Shown: positions 35,523-44,345, numbered from the stretch's first letter. The stretch is 64,000 nucleotides of DNA from Streptomyces spinosus (GCF_020400655.1 NZ_JAINRC010000010.1:62001-126000), one strand, 5' to 3'. Program-made: numbers and translations. The notes: generated from the sequence alone by a model not told the origin.

Positions 35523-36650
35523 ATGCGACCGTACAAGCACCCTTCCCGTGGAGCGCGCGGCCTGCTGGGCGCACTGCTCACCGCGCTCGCCGCCCTGGCG
35601 GCGCTGCTCGCCGTCGCTCCCGCCGCCCAGGCCGACACCACGATCTGCGAACAGTACGGCTCGACGACGATCCAGGACCGCTACGTCGTCCAGAACAACC
35701 GCTGGGGCACCGCCGAGACCCAGTGCATCGGCGTCACGGACTCCGGGTTCCGCGTCACCCAGGCCGACGGCTCGGTGCCGACGAACGGCGCCCCGAAGTC
35801 CTACCCGTCCGTCTACAACGGCTGCCACTACACCAACTGCTCGCCCGGCACGAACCTCCCGGCCAGGCTCAGCAGCATCTCCCGTGCGCCGACCAGCATT
35901 TCCTACGGCTATGTGAGCAACGCGGTGTACGACGCCGCGTACGACATCTGGCTCGACCCCACGCCCCGCACCGACGGCGTCAACAAGACCGAGATCATGG
36001 TGTGGTTCAACAAGGTGGGTCCCATCCAGCCGGTGGGCTCGCAGGTCGGCACGGCGACCGTCGCCGGGCGTCAGTGGCAGGTGTGGTCCGGCAACAACGG
36101 CGGCAACGACGTGCTGTCCTTCGTCGCGCCGTCGGCGATCACCAGCTGGAGCTTCGACGTCATGGACTTCGTCCGGCAGGCCGTGTCCCGCGGGCTCGCG
36201 CAGGACAGCTGGTACCTGACCAGCGTGCAGGCGGGCTTCGAGCCCTGGCAGAACGGCGCCGGCCTGGCTGTGACCTCGTTCTCCTCCACGGTCGACACCG
36301 GCAGCGGCGGCCCGGGCGGCCCCGGGAGCCCGGCGGCCTGCAAGGTGGCCTACGGGACCAACGTCTGGCAGGGCGGCTTCACCGCCGACGTCACCGTCAC
36401 CAACACCGGCTCCTCCCCCGTCAACGGCTGGCAGCTCGCCTTCACCCTGCCCACGGGGCAGCGGATCACCAGCACCTGGGGCGCCACCGTGACACCGTCC
36501 TCGGGGTCGGTCACGGCGAGCGGTCTCGCCTACAACGCGCAGATCGCGCCCGGCGGTCAGGTGTCCTTCGGGTTCCAGGGCAGCTATGGCGGCACGTTCG
36601 CCAAGCCCTCCGGCTTCAGCCTGAACGGGGCCGCCTGCGCCACCGCGTGA
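35523..36650 (+). CDS. celB: Secreted GH12 endo-1,4-beta-glucanase with CBM2
   Basis: The protein has 375 residues. The signal peptide ends at about residue 37 (LAVAPAAQA|DTTI). The GH12 domain (about 38-258) starts DTTICEQYGSTTIQDRYVVQNNRWG, very like Streptomyces CelB. The nucleophile is E157 in NKTEIMVWF and the acid/base E240 in QAGFEPW. A Gly/Pro linker (GSGGPGGPGSP) leads to a C-terminal family-2 cellulose-binding module (ACKVAYGTNVWQGGFTADVTVTNTGSSPVNGWQLAFTLP...). It cuts internal bonds in cellulose. ATG 35523 has AGAGGA 6-7 nt upstream; ATG 35508 lacks a site. Three CebR-type operators and a good promoter precede it. Confidence 0.95.
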   Translation: MRPYKHPSRGARGLLGALLTALAALAALLAVAPAAQADTTICEQYGSTTIQDRYVVQNNRWGTAETQCIGVTDSGFRVTQADGSVPTNGAPKSYPSVYNGCHYTNCSPGTNLPARLSSISRAPTSISYGYVSNAVYDAAYDIWLDPTPRTDGVNKTEIMVWFNKVGPIQPVGSQVGTATVAGRQWQVWSGNNGGNDVLSFVAPSAITSWSFDVMDFVRQAVSRGLAQDSWYLTSVQAGFEPWQNGAGLAVTSFSSTVDTGSGGPGGPGSPAACKVAYGTNVWQGGFTADVTVTNTGSSPVNGWQLAFTLPTGQRITSTWGATVTPSSGSVTASGLAYNAQIAPGGQVSFGFQGSYGGTFAKPSGFSLNGAACATA

Positions 36651-36739
36651 CCCGCGCCCCCGGCACACCGCCCGGGTGACACACCCCAGCACCGGGACCC
36701 GCTCGTCCCGCACCCGCCGATCGGGCGGGTCCCGGCTCC

Positions 36740-36770
36740 ACCCCGGCCCCACCCCGGCCCCACCCCGGCG
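36740..36770. repeat. Short tandem repeat after celB
   Basis: The 11-nt unit ACCCCGGCCCC occurs twice and most of a third time. It lies in non-coding DNA about 90 bp after the celB stop and before the first CAZyme remnant. Replication slippage here may have accompanied decay of the neighbouring remnants. Confidence 0.6.
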
Positions 36771-36838
36771 CCGCCCTGCTCCCGGCTCCGCCGCAGCGCC
36801 GCCCCGTTCCCGGACCGTTCCAGGAAAGGCCCGCCCGC

Positions 36839-37120
36839 ATGAGCCTCCCGCTCGCCCGCCACCGCCCGGCGACGGTCCTGCCCGTGTGTGCCGCGGCCCT
36901 GGCCCGCACCGCGCCGGCCGCCGCCGCACCGGAGCCCGCCGCCGCCTGCCCGGCCGGAGCCCTGCCCTACCAGGACCCCTCCACCCGCGTGCCGGACCGG
37001 GCCACCGTCCCCGGCACCGCCTTCGACGGCTCCCTGCGGCCCGGCGCCACCACGTCGTTCGGCTCCACCGCTGAAGGCACCGCCGGCACCCCGACCCGCA
37101 CTGCTCCGGGAGCTGAGTGC
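36839..37120 (+). pseudogene. Remnant of a secreted glycoside hydrolase (GH3-like start, CBM2-like end)
   Basis: An ATG with GGAAAGG upstream opens a degenerate signal peptide (LPVCAAALARTAPAAAA), then ACPAGALPYQDPSTRVPDRAT. The LPYQDPS piece is how mature GH3-type enzymes often begin (LPYQDPSxPVxxRVxDLLxRMT). It then jumps to VPGTAFDGSLRPGATTSFG, the closing strands of a CBM2 (typically xYNGxLAPGASxxFGF). The whole catalytic domain is missing, so this is an internally deleted gene. The frame stays open to 37450 without further similarity. The family assignment of the first part is tentative. Confidence 0.5.
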
Positions 37121-37175
37121 GCGCCCGCCGGCCGCACGTGCCCCGCACCACCCGCACCCCGCACGAGGAGGACGC

Positions 37176-37430
37176 ATGACACACCCCGACCGCCGGACAC
37201 CCCCGCACCGGCCGAGACCGGGGCGCCGACGGCACCGGGCGGCCTCGCTGGGCGCGGCGCTCGCCACCCTGGCGCTGGGCCTGGCCGGGCAGCTCACCGC
37301 GCACCCCGCCGCCGGCACCGGTGCCGGCGAGGCGTTCGCCGGCCACGGCACCGGCGTGACACCCACCCACGCCCCGGCGGTCCCCGCGTACTCCGGTACG
37401 GCGGCCGCCCGGGGTTTACCGCCCGTCTGA
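37176..37430 (+). pseudogene. Short secreted-protein frame, probably a truncated gene
   Basis: The frame has 84 residues with a strong ribosome site (GAGGAGGACGC before ATG). It encodes a basic n-region, a hydrophobic core (AASLGAALATLALGLAGQLTA) and a short Ala/Gly/Pro-rich remainder with no cysteines or fold signature. The initiation signals are those of a real secreted protein, but the mature part is only about 40 residues. It lies 22 bp before the LPMO gene, so a truncated secreted enzyme is the best reading. A genuine tiny secreted peptide is the alternative. Confidence 0.45.
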
Positions 37431-37452
37431 TCCGAATCGGAAGGAGCTGAAC

Positions 37453-38541
37453 GTGGCTCGACGCAACAGACTGATATCGGTGGCAGCGGCCCTGTCGACG
37501 CTGCTGGCGGCCCTCGCCCTCACCCTGCTGGGGCAGACCAGCGCCCAGGCGCACGGGGTGGCGATGCTGCCCGGATCCCGCACCTACCTGTGCTACCTGG
37601 ACGCGCACACGACGACCGGCGGGCTGGACCCGACCAACCCGGCCTGCCGGGACGCACTGGCCAAGAGCGGTGCGACGGCGTTGTACAACTGGTTCGCGGT
37701 GCTCGACTCCAACGCCGGCGGCCGGGGAGCGGGTTACGTCCCGGACGGCACCCTGTGCAGTGCCGGCGACCGGTCGCCGTACGACTTCCGCGGCTACAAC
37801 GCGGCCCGCTCGGACTGGCCTCGCACCCATCTGACCAGCGGGGCCACGATCCAGGCGCAGTACAGCAACTGGGCGGCGCACCCGGGTGACTTCCGGGTCT
37901 ACGTCACCAAGCCTGGCTGGTCGCCCACCTCCGCCCTGCGCTGGGCCGACCTGGACCTGATCCAGACGGTCACCAACCCACCGCAGCAGGGCTCGCCGGG
38001 CACCGACGGCGGCCACTACTACTGGGACCTGAAGCTGCCCTCCGGGCGGTCCGGCGACGCCCTGCTGTTCATCCAGTGGGTGCGTTCGGACAGCCAGGAG
38101 AACTTCTTCTCCTGCTCGGACATCGTCTTCGACGGCGGCCACGGCGAGGTGACGGGCATCCGCACCTCCGGCGGTACGCCGACGCCCACGCCCACACCGA
38201 CTCCCACGGATCCGCACACCGGTTCCTGCATGGCGACGTACTCCGTGGTGAACTCCTGGAACGGCGGCTTCCAGGCCTCCGTCGAGGTCATGAACCACGG
38301 CACCACGCCGCTCGACGGGTGGGCCGTGGCCTGGCAGCCCGGGTCCGGCACCAGGATCAGCAGCCTGTGGAACGGCACCGTTTCCACCGGCACCGACGGC
38401 ACGGTCACGGTCCGCAACGCGGACCACAACCGGGTCGTGCCCGCCGACGGCAGTGTCACCTTCGGCTTCACCGCCACATCGACGGGCAACAACGTCCCCG
38501 CCGGTTCCATCGGCTGCGTCACGGCACAAGGCACCACCTGA
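37453..38541 (+). CDS. AA10 lytic polysaccharide monooxygenase with CBM2 (CelS2-like)
   Basis: The protein has 362 residues. Signal cleavage after QA would leave His34 as mature N-terminus (HGVAMLPGSRTYLC). With H143 in NWAAHPGDF it forms the copper histidine brace. The AA10 domain (34-230: DPTNPACRDAL, LYNWFAVLDSNAGGRGAGYVPDG, WDLKLPSGRSGDALLFIQWVRSDSQENFFSCSD) closely follows Streptomyces CelS2, a C1-oxidising cellulose LPMO. A Thr-Pro linker of repeated PT leads to a CBM2 (from about 255). GTG 37453 follows AAGGAG. Located after celB, it would boost cellulose breakdown. It has no CebR-type site of its own, so read-through from the celB promoter is possible. Confidence 0.95.
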   Translation: MARRNRLISVAAALSTLLAALALTLLGQTSAQAHGVAMLPGSRTYLCYLDAHTTTGGLDPTNPACRDALAKSGATALYNWFAVLDSNAGGRGAGYVPDGTLCSAGDRSPYDFRGYNAARSDWPRTHLTSGATIQAQYSNWAAHPGDFRVYVTKPGWSPTSALRWADLDLIQTVTNPPQQGSPGTDGGHYYWDLKLPSGRSGDALLFIQWVRSDSQENFFSCSDIVFDGGHGEVTGIRTSGGTPTPTPTPTPTDPHTGSCMATYSVVNSWNGGFQASVEVMNHGTTPLDGWAVAWQPGSGTRISSLWNGTVSTGTDGTVTVRNADHNRVVPADGSVTFGFTATSTGNNVPAGSIGCVTAQGTT

Positions 38542-38551
38542 CGCGAACGGC

Positions 38552-38589
38552 CCCGCCGCCTTCCCGGCCGGTCCGCGGGAGGCGGCGGG
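38552..38589. terminator. Terminator after the LPMO gene
   Basis: CCCGCCGCCT (38552-38561) pairs with AGGCGGCGGG (38580-38589). After one bulged T, CCCG (38563-38566) pairs with CGGG (38576-38579). The stem begins 10 nt after the LPMO stop and lies between convergent genes. Confidence 0.75.
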
Positions 38590-38640
38590 CGCCACGGGAC
38601 CGGGACCGTCCGCGGCCGGCGGGGCACCCGGGGGGCAGGC

Positions 38641-40824
38641 TCAGGAGGCGTCCGCCGTCGCCCTCGCCGAGGGGTGCCACGGGGCGGCGTACGTGATGCG
38701 CGTCAGGTCGGTCATGAGCGAGTCCAGCCAGGCCACGGTCGCGTAGTACCTGCGGGGAGCGCCGGGCGGCTCGGCGGTGAGGCCGGGGAGGGCCGGGTCG
38801 ATCAGTGGTGTCGCCGCGACGGGGGTGTCGTCTCCCGGGTCCAGCGCGGCCGAGACGAGCAGCATCCGGCCCGCCACCCGCTCCCCCAGCATGCCGGCCG
38901 ACAGGGCCGCCGCCGGGCTCAGCGGGGTGAGCGGCGGCTCCAGCAGCCGTGCCGAGCCCCACAGGGTGTGGTGCCCGGCGATCAGTGTCGCCTGCCAGTC
39001 CACGGCGGGCAGCGGCACCCGGTTCCCGCCGCCCCCGAACGGCGGCGTCGGCTCGCTCTGCACCTGCGCGTAGGCGGACTCCGCGAGGACGATGGCACGT
39101 TGCAGACAGCGGTGGCCGGGCGCCCTGGACAGCGGGGGCGACACCGTGCCGCACGCCACCGAGGCACTGGTGGCCACGACGATCTCCGCGGCCCTGCGCA
39201 GCAGGTCCGCCGCCGTGCGGCGCAGCTCCTCATGGCCGCCCCGGGGCCAGGCCAGCACGCCGAAGACCGCGCCGATCGCACTGCCGATGAGCACGTTCAG
39301 CACCCGGACCTCCGCCAGCCGCCAGGTCGGCGGCGCGAGCTGCGCGAAGACCAGCGCCACGAGCACGGTGAACAGTCCCTGCGCCCATCCCACGCCCCTG
39401 ACCGGCCCCACCGTGAAGCCGAGCAGCATCCACAGCGGCAGCAGGACGGCGTACACGGTGGTGTCGGAGCCCGCGAGGATCAGCAGACCGGCGCTCAGCA
39501 GGGCCCCGGCCAGCGTGCCGACGAGCGCCAGGCGGATGGTGCTCCAGGTCCCGCCCAAGGTGGTGCGGGTCAGCGTGAGGGTCGCCAGCATCGCCCAGAA
39601 ACCGTGCGGCAGCGTGTCCACCCCGGCCACGAGCCGGGCCGCCGTCAGGGCCAGGGCGATGCGGACCGCGTTCTGGAAGAACACCGAGCGGCGCCCGGCA
39701 TGGCCGCGCAGCCGGTGCCACCACAGCACGGGGGTCCGGGTGGTGGCGTACCAGAACCGGCCGGGCTGCAGTTCCACCGAGGTGCGCCGGCCCCGCACGG
39801 CCAGATCGGCCGCCGCGCCCATGGCCAGCGCCGCGTCGGCGATCTCCAGCACGGCGGCGTGGCAGCGCAGGACGGCGGGCGGGAGGCCGGCGTCGGCCGG
39901 AGCGGCAGGGGGGCCGTCGGACACGGCGGACAGGTCCGCGCGTGCCTCGGTCAGCTCCCGCTGCTGTGCCCCGGGGGACGTTCCGGTCCGAAGGCAGCTC
40001 GTGGTCGCCGTGGCCATGCGCGCCACCGCCCCCAGTACGGCGGTCACCTCGGGCGCCGGACCCTGGTGCGGCAGCCGGGGCAGCTCGGCCAGCCTGCCGA
40101 GCAGGGTGCGGGTGGCCAGGCCGGTGTGGGCGAGGGCGCGAGCGCGTACCCCGGGCCCGGCCGGACGCTCCGCCTCGGGCACGCTGAGCGACCGCAGCGA
40201 CTGGCTCACCTCCCGGGCCGCCAGGACGTCGGTGCCGGTCAGGCCGTTCCGGTGTGCCGCGAGCTTCGCCGCGCACCGCTCGGCGACCACCGCCGCCCGG
40301 GCGACCCGCTCCCGGTACGGCAGCGGGGCCGGCTCCCGGAAGAGCAGCGCCTCGGCCGCGACGAAGAGGACCAGCCCCGTCGTCGTACCGATCAGCCGGT
40401 CGCCGAGTGAGCCGGGGTCGTAGGGCGGGAAGGAGGGGAGGATGTAGAGGAGTTGGAGGCCCGGCGCCGCGCCCGCCGGGCGGGGTCCGCCGACGGCGGC
40501 GAAGGCCAGCGTGAAACCGACCACCAGCATGCCGGCGACCGCGCTCCAGGTCCGCACCGACAGATAGGTGCCCGCGACCACCAGCACCCAGCACACCGGC
40601 AGCAGGCGTGTCAGCACGGCCGCGCGCTGCCGCCCGGTGCCCGGAATCCTGGCCAGCCCGCCCAGCGCGACCACGGTGAACAGCGCATAGGTCGCGGCCA
40701 CGGGGCGGTCGAAGACGTAGCGGAAGGCGTAGAAGCCGGCCGCGGCCACGAGTGTCACGCGCAGGGCACGGCGACCGGAGGCGGCGTAGGCCGCCCGGAG
40801 CCGCGCACCTCGCTCATCCCGCAT
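38641..40824 (-). CDS. FUSC family inner-membrane transporter
   Basis: The protein has 727 residues. The layout is two clusters of hydrophobic helices, at about residues 20-150 (LRVTLVAAAGFYAFRYVF, LPVCWVLVVAGTYLSVRTW) and about 390-520 (VRIALALTAARLVAGV, WAMLATLTLTRTTLGGTW, LPLWMLLGFTVG), each followed by a soluble helical region. This is the FUSC/aromatic-acid-exporter plan of AaeB-like proteins. It probably exports amphipathic or aromatic compounds. ATG 40824 has TAGGA almost adjoining it, so the start is not certain. It diverges from the HelR-like gene, and a homopurine tract lies about 55 bp upstream. Confidence 0.85.
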   Translation of the reverse strand: MRDERGARLRAAYAASGRRALRVTLVAAAGFYAFRYVFDRPVAATYALFTVVALGGLARIPGTGRQRAAVLTRLLPVCWVLVVAGTYLSVRTWSAVAGMLVVGFTLAFAAVGGPRPAGAAPGLQLLYILPSFPPYDPGSLGDRLIGTTTGLVLFVAAEALLFREPAPLPYRERVARAAVVAERCAAKLAAHRNGLTGTDVLAAREVSQSLRSLSVPEAERPAGPGVRARALAHTGLATRTLLGRLAELPRLPHQGPAPEVTAVLGAVARMATATTSCLRTGTSPGAQQRELTEARADLSAVSDGPPAAPADAGLPPAVLRCHAAVLEIADAALAMGAAADLAVRGRRTSVELQPGRFWYATTRTPVLWWHRLRGHAGRRSVFFQNAVRIALALTAARLVAGVDTLPHGFWAMLATLTLTRTTLGGTWSTIRLALVGTLAGALLSAGLLILAGSDTTVYAVLLPLWMLLGFTVGPVRGVGWAQGLFTVLVALVFAQLAPPTWRLAEVRVLNVLIGSAIGAVFGVLAWPRGGHEELRRTAADLLRRAAEIVVATSASVACGTVSPPLSRAPGHRCLQRAIVLAESAYAQVQSEPTPPFGGGGNRVPLPAVDWQATLIAGHHTLWGSARLLEPPLTPLSPAAALSAGMLGERVAGRMLLVSAALDPGDDTPVAATPLIDPALPGLTAEPPGAPRRYYATVAWLDSLMTDLTRITYAAPWHPSARATADAS

Positions 40825-40878
40825 TCCTACAGAATCACCCGGCGCGGGGCATCCGGCACCTCGCCGGGCGGGGGTGCT

Positions 40879-40925
40879 CCGGAGAAGAAGAGGAGAAGAA
40901 GAGGAGAAGAAGAAGGGCAAGGAGT
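40879..40925. repeat. Homopurine GAA/GGA-rich tract
   Basis: About 45 nt, almost entirely A and G on the plus strand, are built from repeats of GAGAAGAAGAG. The tract lies in the divergent gap between the FUSC and HelR-like genes. Such tracts can form triplex DNA or act as slippage-prone spacers. For the FUSC transcript it is a pyrimidine run. Confidence 0.6.
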
Positions 40926-40963
40926 CACCCACTCCTCGCCACTCTCAACTTATAGCGCACCGG

Positions 40964-40983
40964 GGGGCTTGCGGCAAGGCCCC
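40964..40983. promoter_or_regulatory. Rifamycin-associated element (RAE)
   Basis: GGGGCTTGCGGCAAGGCCCC matches the RAE inverted repeat known upstream of rifamycin-inducible resistance genes in actinomycetes. A TATAGC -10-like box (40951-40956) lies 7 bp before it. About 306 nt then separate the element from the HelR-like GTG, and that leader shows no convincing gene. Confidence 0.85.
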
Positions 40984-41289
40984 CGTCGTACCGCAGAATT
41001 GCCGGCCGAGGCCAGGAAGCTGCGGAAAAGGGTGATTCACGAAGTGCGTGTACTTCAGTCCATGTACGGGTCCGGCGCGAAGGCGCGGGTGTGCGTGCCA
41101 CCGGGCGGGGACTCCGCGCGGCGGACGCGGGGCCGCCGCCCGACGCGGCGCGGCCGGGCCCGTCGGCCTGAGCCGGGAGCGGCCACGCGGCGCACGGACC
41201 GCCGCGCGTAGCCGCCGCGTGCCCGTCCGCCCCACCCCCGTCCCACCGCCCGCCACGGCCACGACCGGCCTCACAAGGGAGCCCCTGAC

Positions 41290-43446
41290 GTGAAACTTCC
41301 CCTGCCCACCCGTGTCTTCGACCTCTCCGGCCGCCTCGCCGCCAAGGACGACCCGGCGCTGATCGCCGAGGACGAGCGGCACTTCGCGGCCATCGCGGAG
41401 TGTCTCGAGCAGTCGATCGCCGAGCTGTCCGGCCGTCTCGACGCCGAGCGCAGGGCGCCGGGCGGCAAGGGCCGGCAGGCGATGGACCGGGACGCCGAGA
41501 TCCACCGGCTGACCGCCCGCCTGCGCACCCTGCGCCGCTACGGACTGGACCTGTGCCTCGGGCGCATGGTCGGCGCGGACAGCCGGGAGCCCGTCTATGT
41601 CGGCCGGCTGGGGCTCACCGACAGCGCGGGCCGCCGGCTGCTGGTCGACTGGCGCTCCCCGGCGGCCGAGCCGTTCTTCGGGGCCACCCACGCCCGGCCG
41701 ATGGGCCTGGTGAGCCGCCGCAGGTACCGCTGGACCGACGGCCGGATCACCGACTACTGGGACGAGGTGTTCACCCTGGAAGGGCTGGCCGGCCATGCCG
41801 CGCTGGACGACCAGTCCGCGTTCATCGCCAGTCTGGGCGGCAGCCGGTCGCCGCGGATGCGGGACGTGCTCGGCACCATCCAGGCCGACCAGGACGCCGT
41901 CATCCGGGCGGACTCGCGCGGCGCCCTGGTCGTGGACGGCGGCCCGGGCACGGGCAAGACCGTCGTCGCCCTGCACCGCTCCGCCTACCTCCTGCACTCC
42001 GACCCGCGGCTCGGTCACCGCCGGGGCGGCGTCCTGTTCGTCGGTCCGCACCGGCCGTACCTGTCCTACGTCGCCGACGTCCTGCCCAGCCTGGGCGAGG
42101 AGGGCGTGCAGACGTGCACCCTGCGGGACCTGGTCGCCGAGGGGGCCGGGGCCGTGGCCGAGGCCGATCCGGAGGTGGCCCGGCTGAAGTCGTCCGCGGA
42201 CATGGTGCGGGCGATCGAGAAGGCCGTGCGGTTCTACGAGGAGCCGCCCGCCGAGGGGATGACGGTCACCACGCACTGGTCCGAGATCCGGCTGAGCGCG
42301 GACGACTGGGCCGTGGCGTTCGACGCTGCGGAACCCGGCACTCCGCACAACGAGGCGCGGGAGCAGGTGTGGGAGGAACTGCTCACGATCCTGGTGGACA
42401 AGCACGACGGTGACGCCCCGCCGGAACTGCTGCGCAGGTCGCTGCTGCGGAACAGGGACCTGCTGACCGCCTTCGGCCGCGCCTGGCCGCTGCTGGAGGC
42501 GGCCGATCTCGTCGGGGACCTGTGGTCGGTGCCGGCCTACCTGCGGATGTGCGCCCCGTGGCTGAGCCGCGAGGAGGTACGGCTGTTGCAGCGCGCGGAG
42601 CCCCAGGCCTGGACGGTGTCCGACCTGCCGCTCCTGGACGCGGCCCGGCAGCGGCTCGGCGACCCGGAGACGGCCCGGCGAAAGCGCCGCCACGCCGCAG
42701 CCCTCGCCGCCGAACGCGAGCGCATGGACAGGGTCGTCGACAACCTGCTGGAAGCCCACACCTACGACGACGGCGAAGGCGTGCTGGTCATGCTGCACGG
42801 CCAGGACATGCGCAACTCCCTGGTCGACGACAGCGTCCTGCCGGCCGCCGACCCCGACCTGCTCGCCGGGCCGTTCGCGCACGTCGTCGTGGACGAGGCG
42901 CAGGAACTGACCGACGCGGAATGGCAGATGCTGCTGCTGCGGTGCCCGTCCCGGAGCTTCACCATCGTCGGGGACCGAGCCCAGGCCCGGCACGGGTTCA
43001 ACGAGTCGTGGCGGGAACGGCTCACCCGGGTCGGGTTCGACCGGATCCGGCTGGCGTCCCTGACCGTCAACTACCGGACGCCCAAGGAGATCATGGCGGA
43101 GGCCGAGCCGGTCATCCGGGCCGTACTGCCGGACGCCAACGTACCGACGTCCATCCGCGGCAGCGGTGTCCCCGTCGTGCACGGCTCGGTCTCCGAGCTG
43201 CGCGCGGTCCTCGACGCCTGGCTCGCCGCGCACGCCGACGGGATCGCCTGTGTCATCGGCGATCCCGCGTTCCGGCCGGCCTCCCGGGTCCGTTCCCTGA
43301 CGCCGGAGCTGTCGAAGGGACTCGAGTTCGACCTGGTCGTGCTCGTCGATCCGGAGAGGTTCGGGGAGGGCGTCGAAGGGGCGGTGGACCACTACGTCGC
43401 GATGACCCGGGCGACCCGGCAGCTGGTCGTCCTCACGAGTCCGTGA
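41290..43446 (+). CDS. helR: HelD-family RNA polymerase protection protein, HelR-like
   Basis: The protein has 718 residues and is UvrD/Rep-like. An N-terminal coiled-coil arm (about 20-90: EDERHFAAIAECLEQSIAELSGRL) precedes a UvrD-type core with Walker A GGPGTGKT (217-224), the HelD-type region RRLLVDWRSPAAEPFFGATHARP, Walker B VVVDEAQEL (about 535) and LTVNYRTPKEI. HelD proteins enter RNA polymerase and release stalled complexes. HelR is the subgroup that displaces rifamycins and gives resistance. The assignment to HelR, not general HelD, rests on the RAE upstream. GTG 41290 follows AGGGAG. It is monocistronic and no rifamycin biosynthesis is visible in the window. Confidence 0.85.
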   Translation: MKLPLPTRVFDLSGRLAAKDDPALIAEDERHFAAIAECLEQSIAELSGRLDAERRAPGGKGRQAMDRDAEIHRLTARLRTLRRYGLDLCLGRMVGADSREPVYVGRLGLTDSAGRRLLVDWRSPAAEPFFGATHARPMGLVSRRRYRWTDGRITDYWDEVFTLEGLAGHAALDDQSAFIASLGGSRSPRMRDVLGTIQADQDAVIRADSRGALVVDGGPGTGKTVVALHRSAYLLHSDPRLGHRRGGVLFVGPHRPYLSYVADVLPSLGEEGVQTCTLRDLVAEGAGAVAEADPEVARLKSSADMVRAIEKAVRFYEEPPAEGMTVTTHWSEIRLSADDWAVAFDAAEPGTPHNEAREQVWEELLTILVDKHDGDAPPELLRRSLLRNRDLLTAFGRAWPLLEAADLVGDLWSVPAYLRMCAPWLSREEVRLLQRAEPQAWTVSDLPLLDAARQRLGDPETARRKRRHAAALAAERERMDRVVDNLLEAHTYDDGEGVLVMLHGQDMRNSLVDDSVLPAADPDLLAGPFAHVVVDEAQELTDAEWQMLLLRCPSRSFTIVGDRAQARHGFNESWRERLTRVGFDRIRLASLTVNYRTPKEIMAEAEPVIRAVLPDANVPTSIRGSGVPVVHGSVSELRAVLDAWLAAHADGIACVIGDPAFRPASRVRSLTPELSKGLEFDLVVLVDPERFGEGVEGAVDHYVAMTRATRQLVVLTSP

Positions 43447-43467
43447 CCCGAGGACCCGTCGGGCGCG

Positions 43468-44345
43468 TCAGCACGAGCAGGTCGGTACGCCGTCCAGCCA
43501 GGCCGGGCCCTGGATGTAGATGTTGGTGATCCATGCGCGGTAGTCGGGGAGGCAGGACCAGGCGTCGTTGGTGTAGCCCTCGGCGGTGACGGGCTCGGCG
43601 TGTTCCTGGCAGGCGACGCGGACGGTCGTGGGGCCGGGGAAGGCGTAGACGCGGGCGGCCCGGACGGAGGGCTGGGCCTTGGTCCAGACGCCGGTGCCCC
43701 AGGTGCGCAGGACGGGCCCCGCGACGGTGCCGGTGTCGACGCGGACCGCGCCGAAGCAGTCGCCGCCCAGGCGGACGTCACTGCCGTCAGCCTGGTCCCG
43801 GACTGCCGTGCCTCCGCCATCTTCCCCGCGCCGAGGTAGGGGGCGATGTGGTGCAGGCCGGCGGAGGTGCCGTAGGCGAGCAGGTCCCCGGGGCGCAGCG
43901 GGGCGAGGCCGTCGGCGGCGGTGAAGCGGGCGGCGGTGCGGTGGATGTGGTACCGGGCGCTCGCGTCGCCGTCGAGGATGTCGGCGCCGGTGGCTCGCGC
44001 GTAGGCGTAGCGGACCAGTCCGGAGCAGTCGAAGCCGAGGCGTTCGGGGTCGTGTTCGCCGGCCGGGTCGGTCGGGTCCTTCCTGCCGTAGGTGGGGCCG
44101 GGCCGGGCGCCGTGGCCGCCGCCCCAGGTGTACCAGACGCCGGCCGCGACCTGCGCGCAGGCGGTGTCGACGGCCCGTTCGGCCGCGGCGGAGGCGCCCG
44201 GGGCGAGGACGCCGCGGCCGGCGTCCGCCGCGCCGGACGGACGGGTGGGGCGGTTCGGCCGCGTTCGCCGGCGCGGTGAGGAAGAGAGCTGTCAGCAGGG
44301 CGATGAGTGTGCCGATGGCACCGGTCCGCCAGGGGACCGGGACCC
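43468..44345 (-). pseudogene. NlpC/P60 cell-wall hydrolase gene broken by two frameshifts
   Basis: Three pieces of one protein lie in two frames. A signal peptide (GAIGTLIALLTALFLTAPANA) runs in one frame. The catalytic NlpC/P60 core (WYTWGGGHGARPG, FDCSGLVRYAYA with the nucleophile Cys, HHIAPYLGAGKMAEA) is in a second. The C-terminus (LGGDCFGAVRV ... WITNIYIQGPAWLDGVPTC) is back in the first. The first break coincides with a tandem GGACGGAC at 44235-44242, where removing 4 bp restores HPSGAADAG. The second lies between about 43781 and 43799. No ATG or GTG precedes the signal peptide closely. Intact relatives cleave peptidoglycan stem peptides. Sequencing error is possible, but two breaks plus a missing start favour decay. 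Confidence 0.75.

Noticed and set aside
36839..37450. A genuine 203-residue secreted protein
   Set aside because: Only the first about 90 residues resemble anything. The rest is Arg/Pro-rich out-of-frame sequence overlapping another frame with a better ribosome site.
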